This document shows, piece by piece, positions 27,510 to 37,899 of a stretch of 64,000 nt of DNA. Made by a program: the position numbers and the translations under genes. The notes beneath the pieces are model-generated. The model was not told the origin of the DNA. It made no database searches and worked only from the letters and a program-made list of their open reading frames with translations. The stretch covers positions 62,001-126,000 of the forward strand of contig NZ_JALJCJ010000002.1 in assembly GCF_022899935.1 (NCBI RefSeq), given 5' to 3'. The stretch's first letter is position 1; every line of letters starts with the position of its first letter. This stretch comes from Shinella curvata. GTDB lineage: Bacteria; Pseudomonadota; Alphaproteobacteria; Rhizobiales; Rhizobiaceae.

Positions 27510-27598
27510 TCTCTGAAACGGGTCCAACCTGCTGCCACAGTCCGGATGCCCGTGCGGCGTCTGCGGCGCACGCGGCCGGAGCTCGGGAGGAGAACGAC

Positions 27599-29917
27599 AT
27601 GCGGATCGTCTGTATCGGTGGTGGGCCTGCCGGTCTCTATTTCGCGCTTCTGATGAAGCGCCAGCATCCCGAACACCAGATCACCGTCGTCGAGCGCAAC
27701 CGGGCTTTCGATACCTTCGGCTGGGGTGTTGTCTTTTCCGATGCCACCATGCAGTCGATGCGCCAGTGGGATCCGGAAACAGCGGAAGCGATCGAGGTTT
27801 CTTTCAACCATTGGGATGATATCGAGCTGGTCTTCAAGGGCCGCAAGATCCGTACCACCGGCCATGGCTTCGTCGGCATCGGCCGCAAGAAGATGCTCAA
27901 CATCCTGCAGGAGCGCTGCCTGGAACTCGGCGTCGAGCTGCTGTTCGAGCGCGACGTGCAGGGCGACGAGGAATTCCCGGACGCCGACCTCATCATCGCG
28001 GCCGATGGCGTGAATTCCCGCATCCGCAACAAATATGCCGACGTCTTCCAGCCCGACATGGTGGTGCGGCCGAACCGCTATATCTGGCTCGGCACCAACA
28101 AGCCGTTCGATGCCTTCACCTTCGATTTCCAGCGCACCGAACACGGCTGGTTCCAGGCGCATGTCTACCGCTTCGACGACACGACCTCGACCTTCATCGT
28201 CGAGACGACCGACGAGGTCTTCAAGGCGCATGGGCTCGATAAGATGGACCAGGACCAGTCCATCGCCTTCTGCGAAAAGCTCTTTGCCGAAACGCTCGAC
28301 GGCCACAGTCTAATGACCAATGCGCGCCACATGCGCGGCTCCGCTTGGCTGAATTTCGGCCGGCTGATCTGTGAGAAATGGAGCCATTTCAACGGCAACA
28401 GCCATGTTGTGCTGATGGGTGACAGCGCCCACACCGCCCACTTCGCCATCGGCTCCGGCACCAAGCTTGCCATCGACGACGCGATCGAGCTGACCCGCCA
28501 GTTCGACATCCTCGGCCACGACAAGGCCAATATCCCGGCCGTGCTCGCGGCTTACGAAGAGGTGCGCCGGGTCGATGTCGCGCGCATCCAGAATGCCGCG
28601 CGCAACGCCATGGAATGGTTCGAGGTGGTCGGCACGCGCTATGCCGATACGCTGGAGCCGGAACAGTTCATGTATTCCATGCTGACGCGCTCGCAGCGCA
28701 TCAGCCACGAGAATCTACGCCTGCGCGACCGGGAGTGGCTGGAAGGTTTCGAGCGCTGGTTCGCCGAACGCGCGGGCGCGGAAAAGGCCGCCAACGGCGC
28801 CGTGCCGCCGCCGATGTTCACGCCCTTCAAGCTGCGCGGCCTGACGCTTCGCAACCGCATCGTCGTCTCGCCGATGGCGATGTATTCGGCGACGGATGGA
28901 ATGCCGGGCGACTTCCATCTCGTGCATCTCGGCGCGCGCGCCATGGGCGGTGCCGCGCTCGTTTTTCCCGAAATGACCTGCGTCTCGCCGGATGCGCGCA
29001 TCACGCCCGGTTGCCTTGGTCTGTGGAAAGACGAGCAGCAGCAAGCCTTCCAGCGCATCGTCGATTTCGTGCATCACGAAACGCCCGCCAAGATCGGCAT
29101 CCAGCTCGGTCATGCCGGGCGCAAGGGGGCGACGAAGCTTGCGTGGGAGGGCATCGACCAGCCGCTGTCGGAAGGCGGCTGGCCGCTGATCTCGGCTTCG
29201 GCCTTGCCCTATCTCAAGCATTCTGAGACGCCGCGCGAAATGACCCGCGAGGACATGGACCGTGTCATCGCGGATTTCGTGACGGCGACCGAACGGGCGC
29301 GTGATATCGGCTTCGACATTCTCGAACTGCATGCCGCGCACGGCTATCTCCTGTCGAGCTTCCTCTCGCCGCTCACCAACCAGCGCACCGACGACTACGG
29401 TGGCGACCACGCGGCGCGCGCGCGCTTCCCGCTCGAAGTGTTCCACGCAATCCGCAAGGTCTGGCCTGAGGACAGGCCGATCTCGGTGCGCCTCTCGACC
29501 AACGACTGGCACGAAGGCGGCAACACGCCGGAGGATGCGGCGATCTTCGCGAAGATGTTCAAGGAGGCCGGGGCCGACATGATCGACTGCTCGTCCGGTC
29601 AGGTGGTGAAGGAGGAGAAGCCGGTCTATGGCCGCCTGTTCCAGACGCCGTTCTCCGACAAGATCCGCAACGAGATCCAGGTGCCGACCATCGCCGTCGG
29701 TGCGATTTCCGAGGCCGACCACGCCAATTCGATCATTGCCGCCGGCCGCGCCGATCTCTGCGCCGTCGCCCGCCCGCATCTCGCCGACCCGTCCTTCGTC
29801 ATGCATGAGGCCGCGAAGATCGGCTATGACGCCCAGCCCTGGCCGAAACAATATCATTCCGCCCGCGCGCAATATGTGAACAATCTCGCCCGCGCGACGA
29901 CGGCAGGTAAATCATGA
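27599..29917 (+). CDS. 2-aminobenzoyl-CoA monooxygenase/reductase (two-domain flavoenzyme)
   Basis: Dearomatises 2-aminobenzoyl-CoA by hydroxylation and hydride reduction to a 2-amino-5-oxo-cyclohexene-carboxyl-CoA product. 772 residues, the size of the Azoarcus evansii enzyme. Residues 1-385 form a class A flavin monooxygenase half: GGGPAGLYF dinucleotide loop and [20 protein letters not shown], the second FAD motif. Residues about 402-770 form an old-yellow-enzyme/FMN half: [43 protein letters not shown] and YGG. The same architecture is often labelled salicylyl-CoA 5-hydroxylase, so salicylyl-CoA is an alternative; the ligase and kynurenine genes favour anthranilate. First gene of a seven-gene operon, with an ATGA overlap into the next gene. 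Confidence 0.88.
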   Translation: MRIVCIGGGPAGLYFALLMKRQHPEHQITVVERNRAFDTFGWGVVFSDATMQSMRQWDPETAEAIEVSFNHWDDIELVFKGRKIRTTGHGFVGIGRKKMLNILQERCLELGVELLFERDVQGDEEFPDADLIIAADGVNSRIRNKYADVFQPDMVVRPNRYIWLGTNKPFDAFTFDFQRTEHGWFQAHVYRFDDTTSTFIVETTDEVFKAHGLDKMDQDQSIAFCEKLFAETLDGHSLMTNARHMRGSAWLNFGRLICEKWSHFNGNSHVVLMGDSAHTAHFAIGSGTKLAIDDAIELTRQFDILGHDKANIPAVLAAYEEVRRVDVARIQNAARNAMEWFEVVGTRYADTLEPEQFMYSMLTRSQRISHENLRLRDREWLEGFERWFAERAGAEKAANGAVPPPMFTPFKLRGLTLRNRIVVSPMAMYSATDGMPGDFHLVHLGARAMGGAALVFPEMTCVSPDARITPGCLGLWKDEQQQAFQRIVDFVHHETPAKIGIQLGHAGRKGATKLAWEGIDQPLSEGGWPLISASALPYLKHSETPREMTREDMDRVIADFVTATERARDIGFDILELHAAHGYLLSSFLSPLTNQRTDDYGGDHAARARFPLEVFHAIRKVWPEDRPISVRLSTNDWHEGGNTPEDAAIFAKMFKEAGADMIDCSSGQVVKEEKPVYGRLFQTPFSDKIRNEIQVPTIAVGAISEADHANSIIAAGRADLCAVARPHLADPSFVMHEAAKIGYDAQPWPKQYHSARAQYVNNLARATTAGKS

Positions 29918-30684
29918 GCAAACGGCACGCTTTCGTCACGGGTGCCGGCAGCGGCATCGGCAAGGCCATCGCGCTGGCGCTTGCGGCCGAGGGCCATATC
30001 GTCAGCCTCGCCGGCCGGCGGGCCGGGCCTCTCGAGGCCGTGCGTGACGAAATCCGCGCGGCCGGCGGCGAGGCCTTCGTCCACGAGGGTTTCGACGTAA
30101 CGGATGCTGCTGCGGTCGAACGTGGCATCGCGGCTGCCATCTCCTCGGCCGGCGAGATCGCTGTGCTCGTCAATTGTGCCGGTGAGGCCCCTTCGGCACC
30201 CTTCGAAAAGACCGATTTCGCCCTCTGGCAGCGTGTGCTCTCCATCAACCTCACGGGCGTCTATATCGTTATGCAGGCGGCACTTCCCTCCGTGCGCCGC
30301 GCCGGCAAGGGCCGCATCATTAATGTCGCGAGCACGGCAGGCCTGACCGGCTATGCCTATGTCTCGGCTTACTGCGCTTCCAAACATGGCGTCATCGGCC
30401 TGACGCGGGCGCTGGCGCTGGAACTGGCACGCACCGACGTCACCGTCAACGCCGTCTGCCCCGGCTTCACCGATACGCCGCTGATAGACAACGCGCTCGA
30501 TACGATCACGGAAAAAACCGGCCGCTCGCGCGAGGAGGCGCGCGCCAGCCTCGCCCGCTCTAATCCGCAGGGCCGGCTGGTGAGCCCGGCCGAGGTGGCG
30601 CACACCGTTTCCTGGCTCGCCTCGGAAGGGGCAAGCGCGATCACCGGACAGGCCATTGCGGTCGCCGGCGGCGAAATTCTCTGA
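29914..30684 (+). CDS. Short-chain dehydrogenase/reductase (3-hydroxyacyl-CoA dehydrogenase-like)
   Basis: 256 residues. Classical [15 protein letters not shown] cofactor loop, NCAGEAP, Ser of [10 protein letters not shown] and Tyr/Lys in YCASKHGV. The catalytic Tyr position reads YVSAYCASK, as in active family members. It starts inside the stop of the monooxygenase/reductase gene (ATGA). In the pathway it could oxidise a 3-hydroxyacyl-CoA or act on the alicyclic intermediate. Confidence 0.88.
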   Translation: MSKRHAFVTGAGSGIGKAIALALAAEGHIVSLAGRRAGPLEAVRDEIRAAGGEAFVHEGFDVTDAAAVERGIAAAISSAGEIAVLVNCAGEAPSAPFEKTDFALWQRVLSINLTGVYIVMQAALPSVRRAGKGRIINVASTAGLTGYAYVSAYCASKHGVIGLTRALALELARTDVTVNAVCPGFTDTPLIDNALDTITEKTGRSREEARASLARSNPQGRLVSPAEVAHTVSWLASEGASAITGQAIAVAGGEIL

Positions 30685-30695
30685 GGGATGACGAC

Positions 30696-31538
30696 ATGAC
30701 GAACCCCATGCAGGCCAAGCAGCGTCCCTTCAGGGATCACAAGGCAAAACACTTCCTGTTCGAGACGGATACCGATGGCCGCGTCGCAACGATCACGCTC
30801 AACCGCCCGGACAAGAAGAACCCGCTGACCTTCGAAAGCTATGAGGAACTGGGTGACCTCTTCCGGTCGCTGACGCGGGCCAGCGATGTGCGTGTCGTGG
30901 TGCTGACGGGTGCCGCCGGCAATTTCTCCTCCGGTGGCGACGTGTTCGATATCATCAAGCCGCTCACCGAAATGGCGATGCCCGATCTTCTCGCCTTCAC
31001 CCGCATGACGGGCGAACTCGTGCGCCAGATGCGCGCCTGCCCGCAGCCGATCATCGCCGCCGTCGACGGCATCTGCGCCGGTGCCGGCGCGATCCTCGCC
31101 ATGGCCTCGGATTACCGCGTGGCGACACCGGAAACGAAGACCGCCTTCCTCTTCACCCGTGTGGGGCTTGCCGGAGCGGACATGGGCGCCTGCGGGATCC
31201 TTCCCCGCATCATCGGCCAGGGCCGCGCCGCCGAATTGCTGTTCACCGGCCGCGTGATGAGCGCCCCAGAAGGGCACAATTGGGGTTTCTACAACGCCCT
31301 GCATGAGCGCGACATCGTGCTCGCCGAAGCCCAAAAGTTTGCCCGCAATCTCGCCGATGGCCCGTGGTTCGCCCATGCCATGACGAAGAAGATGCTCGAT
31401 CAGGAATGGGCGATGGGCATCGACCAGATGATCGAGGCGGAAGCGCAGGCGCAGGCGATCTGCATGGCGACCGGCGATTTCCGTCGCGCCTTCGAGGCCT
31501 TCGCCGCCAAGGCCAAGCCTGCATTCGAGGGGAACTGA
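30696..31538 (+). CDS. Enoyl-CoA hydratase/isomerase family protein
   Basis: 280 residues of the crotonase fold. The oxyanion-hole segments appear as [11 protein letters not shown] and [15 protein letters not shown]. The Glu usually used for hydration lies in a region reading [15 protein letters not shown], where the typical E is replaced, so the exact reaction (hydration, isomerisation or ring-cleavage hydrolysis) is open. A crotonase-type hydrolase could open the ring of the alicyclic CoA ester. Lies 11 bases after the SDR gene. Confidence 0.83.
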   Translation: MTNPMQAKQRPFRDHKAKHFLFETDTDGRVATITLNRPDKKNPLTFESYEELGDLFRSLTRASDVRVVVLTGAAGNFSSGGDVFDIIKPLTEMAMPDLLAFTRMTGELVRQMRACPQPIIAAVDGICAGAGAILAMASDYRVATPETKTAFLFTRVGLAGADMGACGILPRIIGQGRAAELLFTGRVMSAPEGHNWGFYNALHERDIVLAEAQKFARNLADGPWFAHAMTKKMLDQEWAMGIDQMIEAEAQAQAICMATGDFRRAFEAFAAKAKPAFEGN

Positions 31539-31539
31539 T

Positions 31540-32727
31540 ATGCAGCCTGCTGCCATGGCGCCGACCCGCGATCATCTCGACTGGCCATTCTTTGACGACA
31601 GCCACCGCGCCCTTGCGGCCGATCTCGATGGCTTTGTCGCCCGTGGCGGTCTCGACAACGTCGATCATGGCAATGTCGATGCGGCCTGCCGGCAGCTGGT
31701 CGCGGCCCTCGGTGCCGCCGGTATCCTGCGCCATTGCGTCCCAAAAGCCTTCAGCGGGGTGAGCGAGGAGATCGACAGCCGGGCACTCTGCCTGGTGCGC
31801 GAGACGCTGGCCTATGTCGACGGCCTCGCCGATTTCGCGTTTGCCATGCAGGGGCTCGGCACCGGTGCGATCAGCTTGGCGGGTTCGCCCGCGCTGAAGG
31901 AGCAGGTGCTGCCGAAAGTGGCGCGCGGCGAATGGCTCTCCGCCTTCGCACTCTCCGAGCCCGACGCCGGCTCCGACGTCGCCGCCATGGCCTGCGCCGC
32001 CCGGCGCGAGGGCGATCACTTCATTCTCGACGGCGAAAAAACCTGGATTTCCAACGGCGGCATCGCCGATGTCTATACGCTCTTTGCTCGCACCGGTGAG
32101 GCGCCCGGCACGCGCGGCATCTCCGCCTTCGTCGTCTTCGCGGATACGCCCGGCTTCACCATCGCCGAGCGCATTGAGACCATCGCGCCGCATCCGCTCG
32201 CCCGCATCCGCTTCGATAATTGCCGCATTCCCGCGACGCAGCTCCTCGGCAACCCCGGCGAAGGCTTCAAGATCGCCATGCGCACGCTCGACATTTTCCG
32301 CCCGTCCGTGGCGGCGGCCGCCACCGGCTTTGCCCGCCGCGCACTCGATGAAGCGGTAGCCCATGCGAAAAGCCGAAAAATGTTCGGCGCCACCCTCTCC
32401 GACCTGCCGACGGCGCAGAGCACGCTCGGCGAAATGGCGACCGCCATCGATGCCGCCGCGCTGCTGACCACTCGCACCGCGTGGAAGCGCGATGTGCAGA
32501 AGCAGCCGACGACGCGCGAGGCGGCGATGGCCAAGATGACCGCGACGGAAAACGCGCAATGGGTCATCGATCAGGCGCTGCAGCTGTTCGGGGGCAGGGG
32601 CGTGCGCTCGGGTGAGATCACCGAGCGGCTCTACCGAGAGATTCGGGCGCTGCGCATCTATGAGGGCGCGACGGAAGTCCAGAAACTCATCATCGGCCGC
32701 GAGCTGATGAAGGCGCCGGTGCGCTAG
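31540..32727 (+). CDS. Acyl-CoA dehydrogenase
   Basis: 395 residues, FAD enzyme introducing an alpha-beta double bond into an acyl-CoA. Standard motifs: [27 protein letters not shown], and a C-terminal [12 protein letters not shown] with the catalytic Glu in place. It therefore serves as an internal contrast to the variant protein at 5983. It begins one base after the hydratase stop and belongs to the beta-oxidation section of the anthranilate operon. Confidence 0.92.
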   Translation: MQPAAMAPTRDHLDWPFFDDSHRALAADLDGFVARGGLDNVDHGNVDAACRQLVAALGAAGILRHCVPKAFSGVSEEIDSRALCLVRETLAYVDGLADFAFAMQGLGTGAISLAGSPALKEQVLPKVARGEWLSAFALSEPDAGSDVAAMACAARREGDHFILDGEKTWISNGGIADVYTLFARTGEAPGTRGISAFVVFADTPGFTIAERIETIAPHPLARIRFDNCRIPATQLLGNPGEGFKIAMRTLDIFRPSVAAAATGFARRALDEAVAHAKSRKMFGATLSDLPTAQSTLGEMATAIDAAALLTTRTAWKRDVQKQPTTREAAMAKMTATENAQWVIDQALQLFGGRGVRSGEITERLYREIRALRIYEGATEVQKLIIGRELMKAPVR

Positions 32728-32736
32728 GGAGGCTTC

Positions 32737-33165
32737 GTGTTCACCATCACCAAGCCGCTCAGGTTCGGAGACTGCGATCCCTCGGGCATCGCCTATTTCC
32801 CGTCCTATCTCAACATCCTCGTCGGCGTACTGGAGGATTTTTTCGCCTCGCTCGGTTTCCCCTGGCGGGCGATGAACGAGGTTCGGCGGATGAGCGTGCC
32901 GACGGTGCGCCTTGACCTCACGTTTCAAAACCCCGGCTTCCAGGGCGATGCGCTGGATTTCGCGCTCTCGGTGCGCGCCATCGGCCGGTCGTCGCTCGAT
33001 CTGGAGCATACGGTCTCGCGTGGCGACACCGTGCTCTGGAGTGCAAGACACCGCATCGTCGCCACCTCGCTCGATACGAACCGTTCGCTTGCCTGGCCGG
33101 AGGATATCCGCGCCGCACTGACCCATCATCTGGAGACGCCCCATGCACACGATCCTGCAACCTGA
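32737..33165 (+). CDS. Acyl-CoA thioesterase (4-hydroxybenzoyl-CoA thioesterase family)
   Basis: 142 residues, GTG start, single hot-dog domain. The motif FGDCDPSGIAYFPSY contains the catalytic Asp of the 4-hydroxybenzoyl-CoA thioesterase/YbgC family. It would hydrolyse an aromatic or dead-end CoA ester and so recycle CoA in this pathway. Its end overlaps the next start by 23 bases. Confidence 0.85.
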   Translation: MFTITKPLRFGDCDPSGIAYFPSYLNILVGVLEDFFASLGFPWRAMNEVRRMSVPTVRLDLTFQNPGFQGDALDFALSVRAIGRSSLDLEHTVSRGDTVLWSARHRIVATSLDTNRSLAWPEDIRAALTHHLETPHAHDPAT

Positions 33166-33538
33166 AGGCTGGGCAAAGCCCATCGGCTATGCCAACGGCG
33201 TGGCGGCGTCGGGCCGCACGCTCTTCGTCGGCGGCCAGATCGGCTGGAATGCGCAGGCGCAGTTCGAGACCGACGATTTCGTCGAGCAGGTGCGCCAGAC
33301 GCTGAAGAACGTCGTGGCCGTGCTCGCAGCCGGCGGCGCGGAGCCGCACCACATCACCACCATGACCTGGTATTTCACCGACAAGCAGGAATATCTCGGC
33401 AATCTGCGCGGCATCGGCCAGGCCTATCGCGAAACCATCGGCCGGCATTATCCCGCCATGGCGGCCATGCAGGTGGTGGCGCTGGTGGAAGACCGCGCCA
33501 AGATCGAAATCCAGGCCACGGCCGTCATTCCCGAATAG
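33143..33538 (+). CDS. RidA-family (YjgF/YER057c/UK114) deaminase
   Basis: 131 residues, a trimeric fold that hydrolyses reactive imines/enamines or acts as an amino-group hydrolase. Family landmarks: LFVGGQIGWNAQ, VVAVLAAGGAEPHHITTMTWY and the C-terminal KIEIQATAVIPE. In this operon its likely job is release of ammonia from the enamine formed when 2-aminobenzoyl-CoA is dearomatised: the ring amino group must leave, and no other deaminase is in the operon. This role is inferred. Confidence 0.85.
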   Translation: MHTILQPEGWAKPIGYANGVAASGRTLFVGGQIGWNAQAQFETDDFVEQVRQTLKNVVAVLAAGGAEPHHITTMTWYFTDKQEYLGNLRGIGQAYRETIGRHYPAMAAMQVVALVEDRAKIEIQATAVIPE

Positions 33539-33546
33539 GCGTGAAG

Positions 33547-35505
33547 ATGCGGTTTTCCGAGAGCGTTTCGGCTTCCAGCCATGACGGCGTGCTCGTCGTC
33601 ACCATCGACAATCCGCCGGTCAACGCGCTCTCGGCGCATGTCCGGGCCGGGCTGGTTGCGGCGTTGGACCATGTCGCGGGGACACCCGCCATTCTGGGTG
33701 TCGTGATCGCCGGCGCGGGCCGCACCTTCATCGGCGGGGCCGATATCCGCGAATTCGGCAAGCCGCCGGTCGCGCCTATGCTGCCCGAGGTGATCGAGCG
33801 GATCGAAGGCTTGGAGAAGCCGGTGGTTTCGGCCGTGAACGGTGCCGCCCTCGGCGGCGGCTGCGAGGTGGCGCTGGCCTGCCATGGACGTATCGCCGGG
33901 GAAGGCGCGAGCTTCGGCCTGCCGGAAGTGAAGCTCGGCCTCGTGCCCGGTGCCGGCGGAACGCAGCGCCTGCCGCGTCTAGTCGGTACGGTTGCGGCCA
34001 TCGACCTCATTGGAACGGGACGAGCGGTGAAGAGCGCGGAGGCTGTCGCACTGGGCCTTGCCGATGCCGTTGCCGCCGATGCTGTCGCTGTCGCCATCGC
34101 CACCGTGCGGGAAAAGGCCGGGCAGTCGTTGCGCCGCACGGGCGCGCTTGCCGTACCAGCTGCGGACGAGGTTGCCGTAAACGCGGCGGAGGCGAAGGTC
34201 ATCGGCAAGAGCCGGGGCCAGACGGCCCCCGTCGAGGCCATCCGCCTCGTCAGGGCCGCCGGCCGGCTCGACCTTGAACAGGGTCTGGCGGAAGAGCGGG
34301 CCACCTTCCTGCGCCTGCGCGATTCCAAGGAATCCGCCGCCTTGCGGCATGTCTTCTTCGCCGAGCGCGCCGCCGGCAAGGTTGACGCGCTTGAGGGCAT
34401 TCAGCCGCGGCGCATCGAAACCATTGGTGTGGTCGGCACGGGGTTGATGGGCTCCGGCATCGCCGTCTCGGCGCTCACCGGCGGCTACCGCGTCGTTGCG
34501 CTGGAGCAGAGTGTGGAGGCGGCCGAGAGCGGCCGCGCGCGCATAGCCGGCCTGCTCGACAAGGCCGTCCAGTCAAAGCGCCTCACGCCGGAGACGCGCG
34601 ATGCCTGCCTCGCCCGGCTGGAAACGACCGCCGAGCCCAAAGACCTTGCGACGGCCAATCTGGTCATCGAAGCGGTTTTCGACGACCTCGCGGTCAAGAC
34701 CGAGCTGTTCCGCAGGCTCGACGGCATCGTCGCGCCGCAGGCCATCCTGGCCACCAATACGAGTTATCTCGATCCCGACGCGATCGCCGCCACGACCGCT
34801 GATCCGTCCCGCGTGGTCGGCCTGCACTTCTTCTCGCCGGCCAATATCATGCGGCTGGTGGAAGTGGTCGACTGCACGAGAACCGCGCCCGATGTGCTGG
34901 CAAGCGCGCTCGCCTTTGTCAAACGTCTCGGCAAGCTCCCCATCGTCTGCGGCGTCACCGAAGGTTTTGTCGGCAACCGCATCTTCTCCGCCTATCGCCG
35001 CGAGGCGGAATTCATGGTGGAGGATGGCGCGCTGCCGCAGGAGATCGATGCCGCGATGGAGGCCTATGGTTTCCCCATGGGCTTTTTCGCCGTCAGCGAC
35101 ATGGCCGGTCTCGAAATCGCCTGGGCGCGCCGCAAGCGCCAGGCCGCGACGCGCGATCCCGCCGAACGTTATGTCGAGATCGCCGACAGGCTGTGCGAGG
35201 CGGGCCGTATCGGCCGCAAGACCGGACTCGGCTGGTATGCCTATCCGGGGGGCGAGAAAACCGTCGATCCCGCCGTTACCGCTGTCATCGACGCGGCGCG
35301 GGCCGCGAAGGGCATCGTGCCGCGCGCCTTCACGGCAGAGGAGATCATGGACCGGCTTCTGACCGTGATGGCCGACGAGGGCAGGGCGCTGCTTTCCGAG
35401 GGCATTGCCGCGCGCGCCAGCGATATCGATCTGGTGATGATCAACGGTTACGGCTTTCCCGCACACAAGGGCGGGCCGATGTTCGCCGCCGGCCTCATCT
35501 CCTAG
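33547..35505 (+). CDS. Bifunctional enoyl-CoA hydratase/3-hydroxyacyl-CoA dehydrogenase, short C-terminus
   Basis: FadB-like, about 652 residues from ATG 33547 (GTG 33541 also in frame). Crotonase domain about 1-190 with GAGRTFIGGADIREF, NGAALGGGCEVALAC and GLPEVKLGLVPGAGGTQ (both catalytic Glu regions intact); NAD domain about 290-470 with GVVGTGLMGSGIA; 3HCDH C-domains to the end. The protein stops right after GGPMFAAGLIS. Close relatives usually continue about 40-50 residues past the GGPMF motif, so the C-terminus is shortened. Only about 70 bases remain before the next gene. It would finish degradation of the ring-opened dicarboxyl-CoA. Confidence 0.87.
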   Translation: MRFSESVSASSHDGVLVVTIDNPPVNALSAHVRAGLVAALDHVAGTPAILGVVIAGAGRTFIGGADIREFGKPPVAPMLPEVIERIEGLEKPVVSAVNGAALGGGCEVALACHGRIAGEGASFGLPEVKLGLVPGAGGTQRLPRLVGTVAAIDLIGTGRAVKSAEAVALGLADAVAADAVAVAIATVREKAGQSLRRTGALAVPAADEVAVNAAEAKVIGKSRGQTAPVEAIRLVRAAGRLDLEQGLAEERATFLRLRDSKESAALRHVFFAERAAGKVDALEGIQPRRIETIGVVGTGLMGSGIAVSALTGGYRVVALEQSVEAAESGRARIAGLLDKAVQSKRLTPETRDACLARLETTAEPKDLATANLVIEAVFDDLAVKTELFRRLDGIVAPQAILATNTSYLDPDAIAATTADPSRVVGLHFFSPANIMRLVEVVDCTRTAPDVLASALAFVKRLGKLPIVCGVTEGFVGNRIFSAYRREAEFMVEDGALPQEIDAAMEAYGFPMGFFAVSDMAGLEIAWARRKRQAATRDPAERYVEIADRLCEAGRIGRKTGLGWYAYPGGEKTVDPAVTAVIDAARAAKGIVPRAFTAEEIMDRLLTVMADEGRALLSEGIAARASDIDLVMINGYGFPAHKGGPMFAAGLIS

Positions 35506-35574
35506 GTGGATGGCGGCGACGGGCGGAACGCGGCACACAGGAGCGACAACAGCGTTCTGAAAAGGGTGCCGCCC

Positions 35575-36810
35575 ATGACTGCCTATCCGATCGACCTCAT
35601 CCGCGCTTCCTTCCCGGCCTTGGAGGATTCGCGCACCGCCTATCTCGACAATCCCGCCGGAACGCTGGTTCCCCAAACGGTGATCGATGCCGTGGCCGGG
35701 GCGATGGCGACGGCCTCGTCCAATCTCGGCGGGCGCTTTGCTGCGTCCCAGCGCGCGGATGCCACCTGGCGTGCGGCGCATGATGCGGCGGCGGAGTTCG
35801 TCAACGCGTCCTCCTGGCAGGAGATGATCATCGGCCCGAACATGACGACGCTCGCCTTCCAGATGGCGCGCGTCATCGGCAGCACGCTGTCGCCTGGCGA
35901 CGAGATCATCGTCACGCGCATGGATCATGAAGGCAATGTCTCACCCTGGCTTTCCATGGCCGAGACCTATGGGCTGAAGGTGAAGTGGCTGCCCTTCAAC
36001 AAGGAGACCTGGCGCATCGAGCCGGAAGACCTTGCCGCCCTTCTGACGCCGCGCACGAAATTCCTGGCGCTCAATTACGCCTCGAACATGACCGGCAGCA
36101 TCAACGACGTCGCTGCGTTGACGGCGCTGGCCAAGGCGGCGGGCGCGCTGGTCTGGATCGATGCGGTGCAGCTTGCGCCGCACCACCTGCCGGATGTACA
36201 GGCGATCGGCTGCGATTTCCTCGTCTGCTCGTCCTACAAGTTCTTCGGCCCGCATCTCGGCGTGCTCTGGGGCCGCGGCGATCTCCTGCGCGCGCTGCCG
36301 CCGCATCGCGTGCGCTGCCAGAGCGACGACATTCCGGACCGTTTCTGCACCGGCACGCCGCAGACCGAGCTTCTTGCCGGTCTCACTGCGACGATCGATT
36401 ATCTGGCATCGACAGGCGAAGCCGCCGGCAGCACGGGCACGCGGCGCGAAAAGATGGCCGGTGCCTATCAGGCGTTCGATGCCTATGAGGCGGGCCTGAC
36501 GCGCCGGCTGATCGGCGGCCTGATCGCGCTGCCGGGTGTCCGGCTGGTCGGCATCGCCAATCCCAACCTCTTCGCCCATCGCGTGCCGACGATCTCGTTT
36601 ACGCATGCTCGCGTCTCGACGCATCGTTTCGCCGAAGCGCTGGCAGGCGAGGACATCAATATCTGGTCGGGCCACAACTACGCGCTGGAGCCCGCCCGCC
36701 ATCTCGGCCTTTCCGAGGATGAGGGCGTGGTGCGCATCGGTATCGCGCATTATAATTCCGCCGAGGAGATCGAGCGGACGCTCACCGCGATCGGCAAGCT
36801 TGTCGCGTGA
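35575..36810 (+). CDS. Cysteine-desulfurase-like class V aminotransferase
   Basis: 411 residues from the ATG at 35575; the frame opens at a GTG directly after the preceding TAG, but those 23 codons are not protein-like. Fold type I PLP enzyme: Schiff-base Lys222 in CSSYKFFGPHLG, with WIDAVQLAPH (cofactor Asp) and YLDNPAGT at the N-terminus. No C-terminal active-site Cys loop of a true cysteine desulfurase is obvious, so it may be a lyase, epimerase or aminotransferase. Last gene before a terminator; its role in the pathway is unknown. Confidence 0.78.
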   Translation: MTAYPIDLIRASFPALEDSRTAYLDNPAGTLVPQTVIDAVAGAMATASSNLGGRFAASQRADATWRAAHDAAAEFVNASSWQEMIIGPNMTTLAFQMARVIGSTLSPGDEIIVTRMDHEGNVSPWLSMAETYGLKVKWLPFNKETWRIEPEDLAALLTPRTKFLALNYASNMTGSINDVAALTALAKAAGALVWIDAVQLAPHHLPDVQAIGCDFLVCSSYKFFGPHLGVLWGRGDLLRALPPHRVRCQSDDIPDRFCTGTPQTELLAGLTATIDYLASTGEAAGSTGTRREKMAGAYQAFDAYEAGLTRRLIGGLIALPGVRLVGIANPNLFAHRVPTISFTHARVSTHRFAEALAGEDINIWSGHNYALEPARHLGLSEDEGVVRIGIAHYNSAEEIERTLTAIGKLVA

Positions 36811-36812
36811 GG

Positions 36813-36847
36813 ACGGCTGTCGTAAAGGGGTATAAATAGCCGTTTTT
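36813..36847 (+). terminator. Intrinsic terminator after the anthranilate operon
   Basis: Stem ACGGCT / AGCCGT (extendable by G-U pairs) with a 19-base loop, then TTTTC. It lies three bases after the aminotransferase stop, so it ends the operon starting at 27.6 kb. Confidence 0.5.
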
Positions 36848-36872
36848 CTTCGGGAATCTTGCAGATGGAACC

Positions 36873-37688
36873 ATGACCGATAGTGCCAGCTGGATAGAGC
36901 CTTTCGCCCATGCGCTCGACCGCTACGACCAGCCCGACAGTGTGTCGGCGCTGCTGGCGGCCATCGGCTCGGTGGCGCGGTTCCATCTGGCGCTGTCTGT
37001 GGTGCATCGCAAGAACGGCGGGCCGAGTTATGTGTTCGACACGTTTTCCGGGCCCAAGGCCAAGCGGGCGGTGCAGCTGTTCATCGCCGGCACCTATCTG
37101 CTCAATCCGTTCTACAACGCCTATCTCGCCGGCCTGCCGGCGGGAATCTACCTGATGCGGGATCTGGCGCCGGACGAGTATCTCGGCTCCGATCTCTATC
37201 GCGGCCTCGACATCCGCCGCCATGAGGACGAGGAGCTGGGTTATCGCACCCATGGCTGGCCGGAGGGCATGGAGGAGCTGCTGATTGCCATCGAATTGCC
37301 GGGTGGCGAAATGGCGGAGATCAGCCTGTCCCGCATCCGGAGCGAAGGCGGTTTCGACGCGGCGTCCGTCGCACGGCTGCGCGAGGCGCATCCCTTGATC
37401 GCGGCGATCTTCCGAAGGCTCTGGGCGCATCTGTCGCGCAACGAGAGTGCGCCGCAGGCGCGCCCCATCGATCATCTCTTCAGCGATTTCGGTCGCGATG
37501 TGCTGAGCCCGCGCGAGCGGGAGGTGGCGCTTCTGATCCTGAAGGGGCATTCCAGCGAATCGATCAGCTTCCACCTGGGCATCTCGATCGCCACCGTGAA
37601 GACGCACCGGCAGAAGCTCTATGCCAAGCTCAATCTCTCCACGCAGCAGGAGCTGTTCTCGACGTTCCTGCGCAGTCTCAATCTGTGA
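36873..37688 (+). CDS. LuxR-type helix-turn-helix regulator
   Basis: 271 residues. C-terminal GerE/LuxR helix-turn-helix about 205-265: LSPREREVALLILKGHSSES, then ISIATVKTHRQKLYAKLNLS. The N-terminal 190 residues are not recognised; they lack the conserved acyl-homoserine-lactone pocket, so this looks like an orphan regulator with an unknown sensor domain. It stands alone between a terminator and a repeat element. Targets could be either the upstream operon or the aminotransferase/importer downstream. Confidence 0.85.
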   Translation: MTDSASWIEPFAHALDRYDQPDSVSALLAAIGSVARFHLALSVVHRKNGGPSYVFDTFSGPKAKRAVQLFIAGTYLLNPFYNAYLAGLPAGIYLMRDLAPDEYLGSDLYRGLDIRRHEDEELGYRTHGWPEGMEELLIAIELPGGEMAEISLSRIRSEGGFDAASVARLREAHPLIAAIFRRLWAHLSRNESAPQARPIDHLFSDFGRDVLSPREREVALLILKGHSSESISFHLGISIATVKTHRQKLYAKLNLSTQQELFSTFLRSLNL

Positions 37689-37747
37689 GGCGAGGGGCGC
37701 GCGCTCGTCTCAAGCCGTACCCACAACCCGTGCTCCACCCACCAACG

Positions 37748-37833
37748 TCATCCTCGGCCTTGAGCCGAGGATCCATGCCACAAATTCAACGCGTGCCGTG
37801 ATATGTGGATCCTCGGCTCAAGGCCGAGGATGA
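37748..37833. repeat. RIME-like intergenic inverted repeat
   Basis: Two perfectly complementary 28-base arms (37748-37775 and 37806-37833), each itself able to fold as CCTCGGC / GCCGAGG, separated by 30 bases. The layout, with the core ATCCTCGG...GCCGAGGAT, is like the intergenic mosaic elements (RIME) of Rhizobium and relatives. It sits between the LuxR gene and the convergent aminotransferase gene, where it could also act as a bidirectional terminator. Confidence 0.75.
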
Positions 37834-37899
37834 GGGAGGAGAGGGGTGGAGACTGTGTCGGCGGCTAGGGGCGAACCTGGTTCGCCCCACGCTCATTCT

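Noticed and set aside
36813-36847. Possible riboswitch or leader before the LuxR gene
   Set aside because: The structure is a simple stem with a T-run right behind a stop codon, better explained as a terminator.
37748-37833. CRISPR-like repeat
   Set aside because: Only two inverted arms, no regularly spaced direct repeats and no cas genes in the window.
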